Below, piece by piece: positions 8,074 to 17,633 of a stretch of 64,000 nt of DNA (within the stretch, counting starts at the first letter, position 1; each line of letters begins with the position of its first letter). The notes under the pieces are model-generated. The model was given only the letters and a program-made list of their open reading frames with translations. It was not told the DNA's origin and did no database searches. A program made the position numbers and the translations under genes. The DNA comes from a bacterium UBP4_UBA6127 (GTDB taxonomy: Bacteria; UBP4; UBA4092), in NCBI GenBank assembly GCA_002428325.1, contig DIVR01000045.1, positions 62,001 to 126,000 of the forward strand, written 5' to 3'.

Positions 8074-10910
8074 TCAGGGATTATCCAATACTTTTCTAAC
8101 AATCGTACTCAACTCATTTATCTTATAAGGTTTGACTAAATATTCAGAAATACCTTCATTATGCCCATTGTATTTTATGTCCGCTCCACTGACCAGGATC
8201 ACTTTTACCTTTGGGTTCACTTCTTTTAAACTCTTAATGAATTGATACCCATCCATTTCCGGCATTAACAAATCAGTTATAACTAAGTGGATATCAGCTT
8301 GTTTTTCTTGATAGAGTTCTAAACCCTTCCTCCCTCCCTGAGCTTTTAAAACCTTATACCCAAGATAACTTAATATCGAAGAGCCCACCTCCAGGAGGCA
8401 TTGTTCATCATCTACCAGTAAAACAGTTTCACTTCCTTTCAACATCTCCTCTTTATTTTCTCTAGAATCAATGGATCCCCAGTCTGCCTCTCCGATAGGC
8501 AGATATATCTTAAAGGTTGTCCCCTGTCCTAATACGCTATAAACATTTATCCAACCGCCATGATTTTTAATAATTCCATAAACAACAGATAAACCTAATC
8601 CTGTTCCTTTCCCAATATCCTCTGTAGTAAAAAATGGCTCAAAAATATGATTTTGAACTTCTTCGCTCATTCCAATCCCTGTATCTGTAAAAGACAGTAA
8701 CAAATAACGGCCTGGTTTAGTATAACCGTATAATTTACAATAATCAGCATCCAGATCTATATTATCAGTTTGAATAATAATCTTACCTCCCTGAGGCATA
8801 GCATCTCTGGCATTAACTGCCAAATTCATAATTACCTGCTGAAACTGAATAGAATCACACATGATCTTACTGATATACGCATTTTTCAATACTATCATTT
8901 CTATAGAGGGACCCAGTGTTCTAGTCATCATAACCATATAGTCATTAATAATTTGATGGACATCATAGAGCTGAAACTGAGGTTGGGATTTACGGGAAAA
9001 CAGTAATAGCTGCTTCGTTAAGCTGGAGGCACGTACTCCTGCATTATATACCTCTTGGAGAGAATCCTTCACCTCATCAGGCAGATTGGGAGTGTTCAAA
9101 ATCATTTCGCTATATCCCGTTATAACGGTCAATAAATTATTAAAATCATGAGCCACCCCCCCAGCTAATTTTCCAATCACTTCCATTTTTTGCGACTGGA
9201 GCAATTGGCTTTCCAGATATTTCTTCTCTGTAATATCCTGGACTGTTCCAATGGATCGAACAGGATTACCTGTGGAATCATAATAAGTTTCACATCTTTC
9301 ATTCACATACTTAATCCGCCCATCAGAAAATAACAAACGATGACTATGTCATATGGGGTTTTATTACGAACGGACTCAGTATAAATCTTATCTACCAGTT
9401 CTCGGTCATCAGGATGTATGGTTTCCAGAAAACACTCATAAGAAGCGCCAAAGGTCTGGGAATCTACTTCAAATATCCGATATATCTCATCCGACCACCA
9501 TAACTTATTTGTAACCAGATTAAGCTCCCAGCTGCCAAAATGAGCAAAATGCTGCGCTTCATTCAGGAGAACTTCACTGGCCAATTTGGCTTCTTCAACT
9601 GCCATCCGATCCTGTTCTTCCCAGTTTCTTTGTAGTCTGGCTTTCAAAATAGGAGAAATATAAGTTGTAATGCTTTCCAATAAATCCTTATCATCTTCCG
9701 TATATCCAGCTTTTTTATTTGCCACTGAAATCAAACCGATTGTTTCATCGTTATATACAATCGGTACTGTCAGGAAATCAACAATCGCAATATGGCCATG
9801 GGGAACATGAAAAGGGCCTTCTGATAAATATGATTTTCTGTCTCTGATGGCTTTGCCCCATAAACTATTGCCCCAGGCATCGGGAGAAAATACGATTGAC
9901 TTATCTGGGACCTGGCATTCTTTCCACACATCCCTGGTCATGCTGGGAACGATAAAATCACCATTCCTCTCGATATAACCAAAAACACCAAATCGACTGT
10001 TCATCTTCTCTAAAATAACTGACAGTATTTCTCCATACATCATTTCATCAGGGACGGTAAGGAATATACTGGCAATTTTATTCAGAACAGTTTTCCTTTC
10101 CTCTGATTGCTTTATGACAATATCTCCTTTTACCTTCTCGGTAACATCCCTGATTACTCCTCGATATGTAATAATTTTTCCTGATTCATCTCTTTCAACT
10201 GTCAGAGAACAATGGGTGATGATCTTTTCACCGTTTTTTCTCTTAACAACCACATCATATTCTGCAGTCCCTTGAGAGTTGACCATTTCCAGTATCCGCT
10301 GTCGATCAAGAGGATATTCATAAATATCTTTTACCAAGTCGAGTTTTAATATCTCATCCTTAGTATCATACCCAAACAGTTCTACACCCTTTTTATTCAT
10401 GTCAAGAATCTTGCCAGCGGGAGATGTAATAAACAGGCCATCAAGAGATTCTTCGAATAAGGCTTTATATTTATTCTCACTTTGAATCAGATCAATCATC
10501 CATTGGCTCTGCTTCGTGAGATCTCTATAGGTAAAAAGAATGTACTTGCCGAAGGAAGCTATCTCCATTTCCACAGAATGCTTTACCTTATTTTTTCCTT
10601 CAACAGAAACTTTCACCGGACTAAACCTACCCTGGCCGGGATAATCTTTATTGTAGAATGATTCATAAATCTCTTTTAATTCATAAGGGTAACCACCATC
10701 AGGAGAAACCAACTTCAACCAACTGGATAAATCAGGAATACCTTGCAAGGTGTAGCCAAATAATTCAGTAAAAGGAGTATTTATAAGCAACGCTTTACCT
10801 TCTTCTTTGGAGAAGCATATCAATGGTGGAGAAAAATTATTTATGATTTTTTGAATCAATTCCGGTTCCATTCTGGATACAGCCTCTGTTTCTTTCAGCA
10901 AAGGTGACAT
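8074..10910 (-). CDS. Hybrid sensor histidine kinase (PAS-PAS-GAF-PAS-HisKA-HATPase-REC), interrupted by one frameshift
   Basis: Two overlapping frames (10910-9303 and 9336-8074) join into one protein of about 945 residues if a single base is restored near 9345, where YDIV should continue as HRLLFSDGRIKYVNE. Order of domains: PAS (~20-130), PAS with PAC (~150-265), GAF (~280-440), PAS (~455-575), HisKA (AGGVAHDFNNLL, ~583), HATPase (NLAVNARDAMP, DTGIGM, GKGTGLGLSVVYG), and a receiver with VLLVDDEQ, ITDLLMPEMDGY and a late KP. There is no membrane segment, so it senses a cytoplasmic signal. No partner regulator is adjacent. The frameshift may be real decay or an assembly error; every domain is otherwise well preserved, which favours the latter or a very recent event. 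Confidence 0.85.
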
Positions 10911-11222
10911 ATATAGCTGAAGCCTTATTGAATATAAAGAAGAGGGATAAAAATAGTATGATTATTTGAAGAATATGGAGGGTGTTTAGATTTGTTACAT
11001 CAGGAATGATTCCAACTCTAAAAGATTCCATTATAAAAGCCTTTTTTTTCATAAAAAGCTTTTCTCTTTTCATCAGGAAATCTTGATACTCAAATCATTT
11101 CAACCAGCCACTATCTTATTTATATCATATTATTGGAAATTTCCAGGGTAAATATTATGTAGACGGCTTGCCACTTAAATAAACACATGAATAAGGATAG
11201 CTGCGGTTTTAGATAGTTAGAT
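10911..11222. other. Intergenic, no gene recognised
   Basis: An AT-rich gap upstream of the kinase. A 78-codon open frame on the minus strand (11073-10840) overlaps the kinase start, has a hydrophobic stretch, and is not convincing. No promoter with both hexamers was found. Confidence 0.3.
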
Positions 11223-11258
11223 AAAAAAAGAGAGGAAACCTTCAGGTAAAAGGTTTCC
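11223..11258 (-). terminator. Intrinsic terminator of the sugar isomerase-like gene
   Basis: GGAAACCTT (11234-11242) pairs with AAGGTTTCC (11250-11258). On the minus strand the stem is followed by TCTC and a run of T (AAAAAAAG at 11223-11230 on the plus strand). It lies about 28 bases past the stop codon. Confidence 0.8.
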
Positions 11259-11285
11259 CCCTTCTATTAGGAAAACTAATTGCAG

Positions 11286-12038
11286 TTACACAAATTTCTT
11301 TAGGTTTTGGAGACAGCGTTCCACACATTCCATGGGAGGATATGCATGGCTTTCCTGCTCAATGACATACCATTCAGTCACACCCTGAGCATGGCAGGTA
11401 GCGATGATTTCTTTCCAGTTGACATCCCCTTCTCCTACAATAGCCTTTTCATTGGTCGCTGAGAATTCTTTCATGTGGACAGACCTGGCTCTACCGGGAT
11501 ATTTTTTCAGGATATCCACCAGACCCTGAGAGGAAACACCCCCGCTCATGGCATTGCCCATATCCAGCTGCATCACCACATCCTGGCTGAGATTGCCATA
11601 GAAGGTATCCCAGGGCCATTCCCCTTCCAAAGGTTTAAAATCACCGGCATGGCTGTGATAGCCAATATATATATTTTCTGATTTGAGTTTCCCAGCAATC
11701 TCATTGAAGAGTTTGGCGGTATCCAGCCAGGCCGCCTTGGAAGCAATTCTTTCTTCAGGCAGTCCAGGGACAATCAGGAATTTATTCCCGATCACCTGGT
11801 TATATTCCACTGTTTTTTTGAGTTCATCCCCCAGGAGGGTTTCAATCCCGATATGGGTACCGGCTGCTTTGATTCCCAAATCATCGATCATTTTCCTGAG
11901 CTCAGTAGCGCTGGTATTGTAGTAGCCGGCAAATTCTACGCCGTCATACCCCATTTTAGCCACTTTTGCCAAGACTCCGGGGAAATCTTTACCGCATTCC
12001 TCATACACTGAATAAAGCTGTAAGGCTATCTTTTCCAT
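11286..12038 (-). CDS. Sugar phosphate isomerase/epimerase (xylose isomerase-like TIM barrel)
   Basis: 250 residues from the ATG at 12038, which has AAGGAAG 5-6 bases upstream; an earlier in-frame ATG at 12083 lies inside the operator and is rejected. The pattern is that of the AP-endonuclease-2/xylose isomerase-like barrel: ALQLYSVYEECGKDFPGVL, GYDGVEFAGYY, GTHIGIETL, YIGYHSHAGDF, VMQLDMGNAMSGG, VHMKEF, WYVIEQESH. The Glu, Asp, His and Glu positions suit a divalent metal site. Such proteins epimerise or isomerise free sugars or inositol derivatives; the substrate cannot be read here. It is a single gene with its own promoter, a LacI-type operator and a terminator, so it is probably induced by a sugar. 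Confidence 0.82.
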   Translation of the reverse strand: MEKIALQLYSVYEECGKDFPGVLAKVAKMGYDGVEFAGYYNTSATELRKMIDDLGIKAAGTHIGIETLLGDELKKTVEYNQVIGNKFLIVPGLPEERIASKAAWLDTAKLFNEIAGKLKSENIYIGYHSHAGDFKPLEGEWPWDTFYGNLSQDVVMQLDMGNAMSGGVSSQGLVDILKKYPGRARSVHMKEFSATNEKAIVGEGDVNWKEIIATCHAQGVTEWYVIEQESHAYPPMECVERCLQNLKKFV

Positions 12039-12062
12039 CTTTTCTTCCTTTATGAAATTAGA

Positions 12063-12123
12063 GTTGTGCAAACGTATGTGCAACTTAATAAACCATTATA
12101 TATTTTTAGTGGAAGAAAGTCAT
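12063..12123 (-). promoter_or_regulatory. Promoter with LacI/CcpA-type operator
   Basis: On the minus strand, ATGACT (12123-12118) and a perfect TATAAT (12100-12095) are spaced 17 bases apart. Just downstream, at 12084-12063, lies a 22-base imperfect palindrome, GTTG-N14-CAAC with central ACGT, in which 16 of 22 positions are symmetric. Central CG pairs with CAA/TTG flanks are typical of LacI-family sites. The position over or just after the start point suits repression. Confidence 0.5.
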
Positions 12124-12140
12124 TAATCCAACGATAAAAA

Positions 12141-12176
12141 ACAAATGCCAGCCTCATCCGGAAAGGAAAGGCTGGC
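12141..12176 (-). terminator. Intrinsic terminator of the glucan phosphorylase
   Basis: GCCAGCC (12147-12153) pairs with GGCTGGC (12170-12176); on the minus strand the stem runs into ATTTGTTTTTT. It is about 38 bases past the stop of the phosphorylase gene. Confidence 0.78.
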
Positions 12177-12213
12177 TATAAGGTTTCGATTAAAGAGTAT
12201 TAGTTTTGAATGA

Positions 12214-13935
12214 CTACCACCGAATAGTTCTGCCATTCGTGGAGAAATAGGCATTGGTCACATAATCCTGAACCATTCGGGAGGTATTGAAATAGGCCCC
12301 ATTCAGAGAGATAGCATGAGCCATGATATTGATATATTTATCCCGGTCTTTATAGTAGAGAGGCAGAATGACCTTCTCCAGTTTCTCATAAAGAGACCTG
12401 GCATCTTCAGCCGGGTCTCTGAATTCATCCAGGGCTGAGCCATCTCTGCCAATCGACCAACCTGTTAAATTTTCAATATGGCCTTCAATCCACCATCCAT
12501 CCAGGGAACTGAAACTGGGGACTCCATTGAGAGCGGCTTTCATGCCGCTGGTACCGGAAGCTTCCAGGGGAGGCTGAGGAGTATTCAGCCAAAGGTCCAC
12601 TCCTGAAGTAATCAGTTTGCCCATAGCCATATCATAATTTTCATAATAGGCGATCTTGATATCCCCTTTAAGGACATCGATTGCTTTAAAGAGCCGTTGG
12701 ATAAGAGCTTTACCCTCCATATCCCGGGGATGGGCTTTACCGGCATATATTATCTGGATAGGGCCGGCTACTTTATGGATTTTCCGGAGTCTTTCAATAT
12801 CGTAGAAAAGCAGGTCGGCCCGTTTGTAAGCCGCAGCCCTTCGGGCAAAACCAATCGTAAAAACATCTTCTTTCATCCCCTGCTTGCCGGCCTTATTAAT
12901 AACCGCCAGCAAGGATTTTTTGGCTTCCTGATGAGCCTTCCAGAGGCTTTCTTTGGGAATCATCAGGGCATTTCGAAGCTCAAAACTATCCCGCCGCCAA
13001 CCGGGAATAAAAGCATCAAAAGCACTGGCAAAGGAGTCAGATACCCAGGTGGGGGCATGGACTCCATTGGTAATGGATTGCACCCGGTCATTATTAAACA
13101 TCTTTCTGGATATCTCCCCATGTTTTTTAGCCACCCCGTTCACATAATGGCTGAACCTCAAGGCCAGATGGGTCATATTTAAAGTGCCATCACAAAGCTC
13201 CACCGTCTTGAGCCAATTCAGTTTTTCAGTCTCCAGGGCCGATACCACTAAATCCATGTGGAACCGGTCATGTCCCGCTGGCACGGGTGTATGTGTAGTA
13301 AAAATACATTTGGCTCTGACTGCATCCACCTCATCCGCAGAAGGAGTATGCCGGCCTGACTTTCGGAGTTCTTCTTCCAGCAGCTGCAGAGTCAGGAAAG
13401 CCGCATGGCCTTCATTCATGTGAAAAGTTTTAATGGAAGAATAACCCAAAGCCCTCAACATCTTCACTCCACCCGCCCCTAAAAGCCATTCCTGGCAAAT
13501 CCGGTACCGTTCATCACCTCCATAAAGGTAATGGCACAGTTCCCGGTCATACTGGGAATTTTCAGGAAGGTCTGAATCCAGAAAATAGACAGGGACAATA
13601 TGCCCCTCCTGTCCCTTGACCTGGTATTGCCAGGCCCGTAGATACACTTCCCGCCCTTCCAGGATGACACTCACCCGGGAGTCCAGTTCCTTGACATAAT
13701 TCTGTAATACCCAGTCAGCAGGGGTTTCTGTCTGCCGTCCCTGGGCATCTAAATGCTGGGTAAAACAGCCTCGCCGATGCAGCAGACAAACACTGACCAT
13801 AGGTAAATTCAAATCCGCTGCGGACCGAATCGTATCTCCAGCTAATATCCCCAACCCCCCACTGTAGGTCGGCATCTCCGGATGAACCGCTATCTCCATT
13901 GTAAAATAGGCAATTGTATTGGTATCTCGCATCAT
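12214..13935 (-). CDS. glgP: Alpha-glucan (glycogen/maltodextrin) phosphorylase, short form
   Basis: 573 residues, the short GT35 form, compared with about 800 for classical GlgP. It releases glucose-1-phosphate from alpha-1,4-glucans using pyridoxal phosphate. Motifs in order: YFTMEIAVHPEMPTYSGGLG at the N-terminus, KTFHMNEGHAAFLTLQLLEE, FTTHTPVPAGHDRF, ITNGVHAPTWVS, FARRAAAYKRADLLF, and the cofactor region EASGTSGMKAALNGVPSFSS followed by DGWWIEG, which carries the PLP-binding Lys. Starts at the first of two adjacent ATGs; the ribosome-binding site is weak. It is a single gene with its own terminator. With enolase and the sugar genes it points to storage-glucan use. Confidence 0.92.
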   Translation of the reverse strand: MMRDTNTIAYFTMEIAVHPEMPTYSGGLGILAGDTIRSAADLNLPMVSVCLLHRRGCFTQHLDAQGRQTETPADWVLQNYVKELDSRVSVILEGREVYLRAWQYQVKGQEGHIVPVYFLDSDLPENSQYDRELCHYLYGGDERYRICQEWLLGAGGVKMLRALGYSSIKTFHMNEGHAAFLTLQLLEEELRKSGRHTPSADEVDAVRAKCIFTTHTPVPAGHDRFHMDLVVSALETEKLNWLKTVELCDGTLNMTHLALRFSHYVNGVAKKHGEISRKMFNNDRVQSITNGVHAPTWVSDSFASAFDAFIPGWRRDSFELRNALMIPKESLWKAHQEAKKSLLAVINKAGKQGMKEDVFTIGFARRAAAYKRADLLFYDIERLRKIHKVAGPIQIIYAGKAHPRDMEGKALIQRLFKAIDVLKGDIKIAYYENYDMAMGKLITSGVDLWLNTPQPPLEASGTSGMKAALNGVPSFSSLDGWWIEGHIENLTGWSIGRDGSALDEFRDPAEDARSLYEKLEKVILPLYYKDRDKYINIMAHAISLNGAYFNTSRMVQDYVTNAYFSTNGRTIRW

Positions 13936-14282
13936 CTTTCTATTTCTAACCCTTTCCTGATGACCAGTCTTTGAACCGGTCCACTCTATTACTTAAAAAA
14001 AACCTAACCTTTTAAAGGATAGTATAAACCGATACTTTTTTCCAGCCGATTTGAAACATCTAACTCATTTATTATCAATGGCTCTTTACAGTTATCCTTC
14101 CCCATAATACCTGTCTTAACGATTGCCTTTTATATAGTTACATGAATTATCCACTTATTCTTCAATCAGGAGAAGAATCTCCCGGGATCCAATCGGTTAA
14201 CGGGAGTTAACTGCCAACCGGATATCCCCAGTGGATGGTATTGGTTCAAGAACCAATGGGTTAAAAAATAAATGGGAATAAA
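13936..14282. other. Intergenic upstream of glnA; inverted repeats
   Basis: This stretch contains no convincing gene. CGGTT near 14193 and AACCG near 14216 form the base of a possible stem around two copies of GTTAAC. Further on, ATTGGTTC-AA-GAACCAAT (14240-14257) is a perfect 8-base inverted repeat with a two-base centre, more like a protein-binding site than an RNA hairpin. It lies about 25 bases before the proposed -35 of glnA. Confidence 0.4.
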
Positions 14283-14311
14283 TTGCATTTTTGAAGGTGT
14301 AGTGTTAGTAT
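14283..14311 (+). promoter_or_regulatory. Possible glnA promoter
   Basis: TTGCAT (14283-14288) and TAGTAT (14306-14311) are separated by 17 bases. Transcription would start near 14318, giving a leader of about 100 bases that includes the hairpin at 14364-14377. Confidence 0.4.
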
Positions 14312-14363
14312 ATCTTCGATTTTAACTGGAGGTGCCACGAACTTCATGAAAATTTAAAGTAAA

Positions 14364-14387
14364 GGGGGAATTCCCCCCTATTTTTTT
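14364..14387 (+). terminator. Terminator inside the glnA leader (possible attenuator)
   Basis: GGGGGAATTCCCCC (14364-14377) is a perfect palindrome followed by CTA and seven T. It is a classical intrinsic terminator, yet it is followed at once by the glnA ribosome-binding site (AAGGAG, 14401-14406) and no gene ends upstream on this strand. Conditional read-through (attenuation) is the simplest explanation; a small leader RNA is the alternative. Confidence 0.65.
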
Positions 14388-14416
14388 CTCTCTATCCAAA
14401 AAGGAGCATGCATTAT

Positions 14417-15925
14417 ATGCAGGATCCAAAAAAAGCACTAAACCCCAACAAGCTTGTCCAATATTTGGACAAGATGCCGGAGGATTTTACCAAACAGGAT
14501 ATCATCCGGTTTATTGAGGGGAATAATATCCAGATGTTGAACTTTCGGTATGTGGCAGCCGATGGGAAACTTAAGAATCTTTCTTTTGCCATCACCAGCC
14601 TGGAACAACTGGACCGGGTCTTATCTGCCGGTGAACGAGTAGATGGTTCCAGCCTCTTCCCTTATATTGATGCAGGGTCCAGCGACCTTTATGTCATTCC
14701 CCGTTACCGGACGGCCTATATCAACCCTTTTGCCAGTATCCCGACTCTGGATATCCTCTGTTCTTATTACAATAATTTAGGAACTCCCCTGGAAAGCGCT
14801 CCCGAATATACCCTCAAAAAAGCCCATCAGATGTTGAAAGAAAAAACCGGGTTGAGTATGGAAGCCATGGGTGAACTGGAATATTATGTGATTTATGAAA
14901 AGAAATCCATATTCACCGGCGCCCCTCAAAAAGGCTACCATGAAGCCGCACCTTTCATGAAATGGGGATTTCTGAGAAATGAAGCCATGTTATATTTTGC
15001 CCAGGCAGGCGGAAAACTGAAATATGGGCATGCCGAAGTCGGGAATATCCCCGATCAGGAATTTGGTATGGAACAATATGAGCTGGAACTCCAACCAGTC
15101 CCCCTGGAAGAAGCCGCTGAGCAAGTTATTTTAGCCAAGTGGTTCCTTCGTATGGTGGGTTATAAATATGGAGTCAATGTCAGTTTTGCCCCTAAAGTCA
15201 TTGTGGGCCATGCCGGCAGTGGGCTTCATGTCCATATGCGGCTGAAAAAAGATGGCAAAAGTGTCATGATTGAGGATGGTAAGATCAGTAATGATGCCAG
15301 GAAAGCCATTGCCGGTATTTTGGAACTGGCTCCTTCCCTGACCTCCTTTGCCAATACCAATCCCCTCTCCTACCTGCGGCTGGTCCCCCATCAGGAAGCC
15401 CCCACTAATATCTGCTGGGGTGACAGGAATCGGTCAGTCTTAGTCAGGGTCCCCCTGGGTTGGGTGAATGTGAAAGATATGGCTCGGGATGCCAATCCTA
15501 AAGAACCGGAAGCCAATACCGCTGACCTTTCTGAAAATCAAACCTTTGAGTTCAGAGTTCCAGACGGTTCTGCCGATATCTATCTGACCATGGCAGGGCT
15601 GGCAGTCGCCGCCCGGCATGGATTGGAAAATCCCCAGGCCCTGGAAATTGCTAAAAAGTATTATGTCGATGTCAATATCTTCAAAGATGAATATAAGCAT
15701 ATCCAGGAAAGCCTTCCTCAGCTGCCCTCTTCCTGCTGGGAATCTTCTGAACATCTGCTGAAAGACCGGCTTGCCTATGAAAAAGACGGAGTCTTCTCCA
15801 AAGTCCTGGTGGATGGAATTGCTGATAAACTGAAAAGTTTTGATGACAAGAATCTCAGCGAACGGCTGTATGGACATAATGACCAAATCAAGGATTTAGT
15901 CGATAAATTCCTGCATTGCTCATAA
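14417..15925 (+). CDS. glnA: Glutamine synthetase family protein
   Basis: About 502 residues. The ATG at 14417 is chosen because AAGGAG lies 10 bases upstream; the ATG at 14408 is one base from it, too close. The enzyme makes glutamine from glutamate, ammonia and ATP. Conserved blocks are GELEYYVIYE, EFGMEQYELELQPVP, GSGLHVHMRL, YLRLVPHQEAPTNICWGDRN and FEFRVPDGSADIYL, covering the metal, glutamate and nucleotide sites of a class-I-like fold. The usual Tyr adenylylation loop (NLYDLP) is not apparent, so control is probably transcriptional through the leader terminator rather than by adenylylation. Some family members act on other amines, so glutamine synthesis is likely but not proven. Confidence 0.88.
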   Translation: MQDPKKALNPNKLVQYLDKMPEDFTKQDIIRFIEGNNIQMLNFRYVAADGKLKNLSFAITSLEQLDRVLSAGERVDGSSLFPYIDAGSSDLYVIPRYRTAYINPFASIPTLDILCSYYNNLGTPLESAPEYTLKKAHQMLKEKTGLSMEAMGELEYYVIYEKKSIFTGAPQKGYHEAAPFMKWGFLRNEAMLYFAQAGGKLKYGHAEVGNIPDQEFGMEQYELELQPVPLEEAAEQVILAKWFLRMVGYKYGVNVSFAPKVIVGHAGSGLHVHMRLKKDGKSVMIEDGKISNDARKAIAGILELAPSLTSFANTNPLSYLRLVPHQEAPTNICWGDRNRSVLVRVPLGWVNVKDMARDANPKEPEANTADLSENQTFEFRVPDGSADIYLTMAGLAVAARHGLENPQALEIAKKYYVDVNIFKDEYKHIQESLPQLPSSCWESSEHLLKDRLAYEKDGVFSKVLVDGIADKLKSFDDKNLSERLYGHNDQIKDLVDKFLHCS

Positions 15926-15947
15926 GCCAGATGGGTTAATTCGAAAT

Positions 15948-15985
15948 AAAAAGGCAGAATCCTTTAAAGGGTTCTGCCTTTTCTT
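15948..15985 (+). terminator. Intrinsic terminator of glnA
   Basis: AAGGCAGAA (15951-15959) pairs with TTCTGCCTT (15972-15980), followed by TTCTTT. It lies about 25 bases past the glnA stop. Confidence 0.85.
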
Positions 15986-16032
15986 TATGATGATTCAGGC
16001 TGGCGGAGCAATAGATTTAAGCTCATATCTCT

Positions 16033-16629
16033 TTATCGTGGGGAGAGCTGGAACCTGACAATATCTCCATTACTGATAATCCCATTGGTCGGGTCATAAA
16101 GGATCAGGTTATCATAGGAAGTTCCCCAAAGGTCATAATCCCTGTCCGGCCCCACAGAACTCAAGACCCAGTCATCTCCCAATTCCCTGGCGCTGGGGAA
16201 AGTAGGCCGGCCAGAGCCTTTAGCATGCCGATAGGCATAGCCCGCATTAAAATGGCCAAACCGGGAATATCCCTGGTCATAAGTGGGAGGGGTGCTTTTA
16301 TCAGCAAAAGGATCTTCAGGAATTCTGGCAATATAGGCAACCGGGGTGGTCAGGGGACGAAGCGTATAATAGCTGGTTCGGTTAGACCCTCCATCATCCG
16401 CTTTATCAGGCACACTGGGTTCACTGTAAGGAGTGGGAGGATAGGATTGATAATCGGTATAGTAGGCTTCCAGAGCCGAGCCTAATGTATTGAGTTGGCC
16501 TCGAGCTAGCGATATCTTGGATTTAACTTCAGCCGTCCGAAACTGGGGGATAGCAATCAACACCAGTATCGATACGATCATCAGGAGGATAGCGACCTCC
16601 ATTAATGTAAATCCAGTAATATTTTTCAC
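16033..16629 (-). CDS. Type IV pilin-like / GspG-type pseudopilin
   Basis: 198 residues from a GTG at 16629 with a strong GGAGGT 8 bases upstream. The N-terminus carries the prepilin peptidase signal (NITG|FTLMEVAILLMIVS) with Glu at +5 of the mature protein, followed by the hydrophobic helix to about residue 27. The globular part has LGSALEAYYTDYQSYPPTP and IPEDPFADKSTPPTYDQGYS, resembling GspG-like major pseudopilins. No other pilus or type II secretion gene is in the window. It is followed downstream by no clear terminator and flanked by a HAD gene on the same strand. Confidence 0.85.
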   Translation of the reverse strand: MKNITGFTLMEVAILLMIVSILVLIAIPQFRTAEVKSKISLARGQLNTLGSALEAYYTDYQSYPPTPYSEPSVPDKADDGGSNRTSYYTLRPLTTPVAYIARIPEDPFADKSTPPTYDQGYSRFGHFNAGYAYRHAKGSGRPTFPSARELGDDWVLSSVGPDRDYDLWGTSYDNLILYDPTNGIISNGDIVRFQLSPR

Positions 16630-16772
16630 CTGTACCGACCTCCACCGGCAACCCGCCGAGGGATATCTGCTTCAGGGGAAATAAACCTATTCAGCCCCTA
16701 TATTCGTAATTATAACAAAGAAGGCAAGGAGAATAGCAAATATTTTATCAATTAATCTAATTCAGAATATTG

Positions 16773-17525
16773 TCAATTATCAAAAAAGCGCCGGTCTATT
16801 TCTTCGATTACCGGGATTAATTCACTAAATCCAGTAATAACAGCGTCCGCCCTCAGGGAATAAGGGCTGGGAATATCCATTGCCAAGGCTCTTTCGAAAG
16901 GTGACTGGTCCCGGTCAGTGCCAACAGGAAGCTGAGCCGGCCGCCAAACAGCATGAAACCCTAATTGAAGCGGCTCTTCCACATCGGCATCATATTGGTC
17001 CCCAATGGTGATTTGCAACTTGGACCCGTTGAGGGCCGATTGATAAAACCCGGGAGACCCTTTGAGATATCCGGTCCGGTCCGGGGTAAGAATATAATCA
17101 AAATAATCCAGCAATCCCAAGGCTTTTACACTGGGTTTCTGGTAACGCCAATGGCCGTTGGTTCCAATGGCCAGGGAGTATTTCCCATCGGTTTTCAAGG
17201 CTGATAAAACTTCATGCACATGGTCAAATATCCTGAGATAAGGGGAATGGGCATTTTCTTCTATCATTTTTTCGATGGGAGTATCAAAAGGAACCCCATA
17301 TTTCTGAGCCACCTGTTGAACCATCTCATCCCAGTCAAAAGCCTCAATTTTTCGGGCATGATATCGAGGATATAAAATCCCATTCAGCTCTTTCCAGAGA
17401 ATTTCATCGGTCAACTCGGGATGATAAGACCTGAAATAGTCAAAGATTGCGGGAAAAACAGCATCCACCATGGGATTTTGTAAAATAGTATCGTCCAAAT
17501 CGAAGAAAAGCAATGTCCGTTTCAT
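16773..17525 (-). CDS. HAD-superfamily hydrolase
   Basis: 250 residues. Motif I is FFDLDDTILQNP near the N-terminus, with nucleophile DxD. A helical cap follows, then motif II around LAIGTNGHW, and a late IGDQYDADVEEPLQLGFHAVW with the motif IV acidic residues. The domain order suggests a phosphatase of the YjjG / haloacid dehalogenase-like type acting on a small phosphorylated metabolite. The substrate cannot be inferred. It lies between a pseudopilin and wecB on the same strand without tight spacing. Confidence 0.85.
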   Translation of the reverse strand: MKRTLLFFDLDDTILQNPMVDAVFPAIFDYFRSYHPELTDEILWKELNGILYPRYHARKIEAFDWDEMVQQVAQKYGVPFDTPIEKMIEENAHSPYLRIFDHVHEVLSALKTDGKYSLAIGTNGHWRYQKPSVKALGLLDYFDYILTPDRTGYLKGSPGFYQSALNGSKLQITIGDQYDADVEEPLQLGFHAVWRPAQLPVGTDRDQSPFERALAMDIPSPYSLRADAVITGFSELIPVIEEIDRRFFDN

Positions 17526-17633
17526 ATTAGATATTTTAACATATCCCGGAAACGGATTTAGGCTGAGGGATAGAGCCTTGGGTAGGAATCTTTGCTTCGT
17601 TAGAGTTAAGAGAAAATAATTTAATTCAATTAA

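Noticed and set aside
10840..11073. 78-codon minus-strand frame with a hydrophobic stretch
   Set aside because: Overlaps the start of the kinase gene, has no ribosome-binding site, and looks like chance.
14141..14209. 22-codon frame in the glnA upstream region as a leader peptide
   Set aside because: No ribosome-binding site, and it lies upstream of the proposed promoter.
14318..14345. Sigma-54 promoter or known glutamine riboswitch before glnA
   Set aside because: The GTGCCAC element lacks the paired TTGC on a suitable strand, and the known riboswitch consensus blocks are absent.
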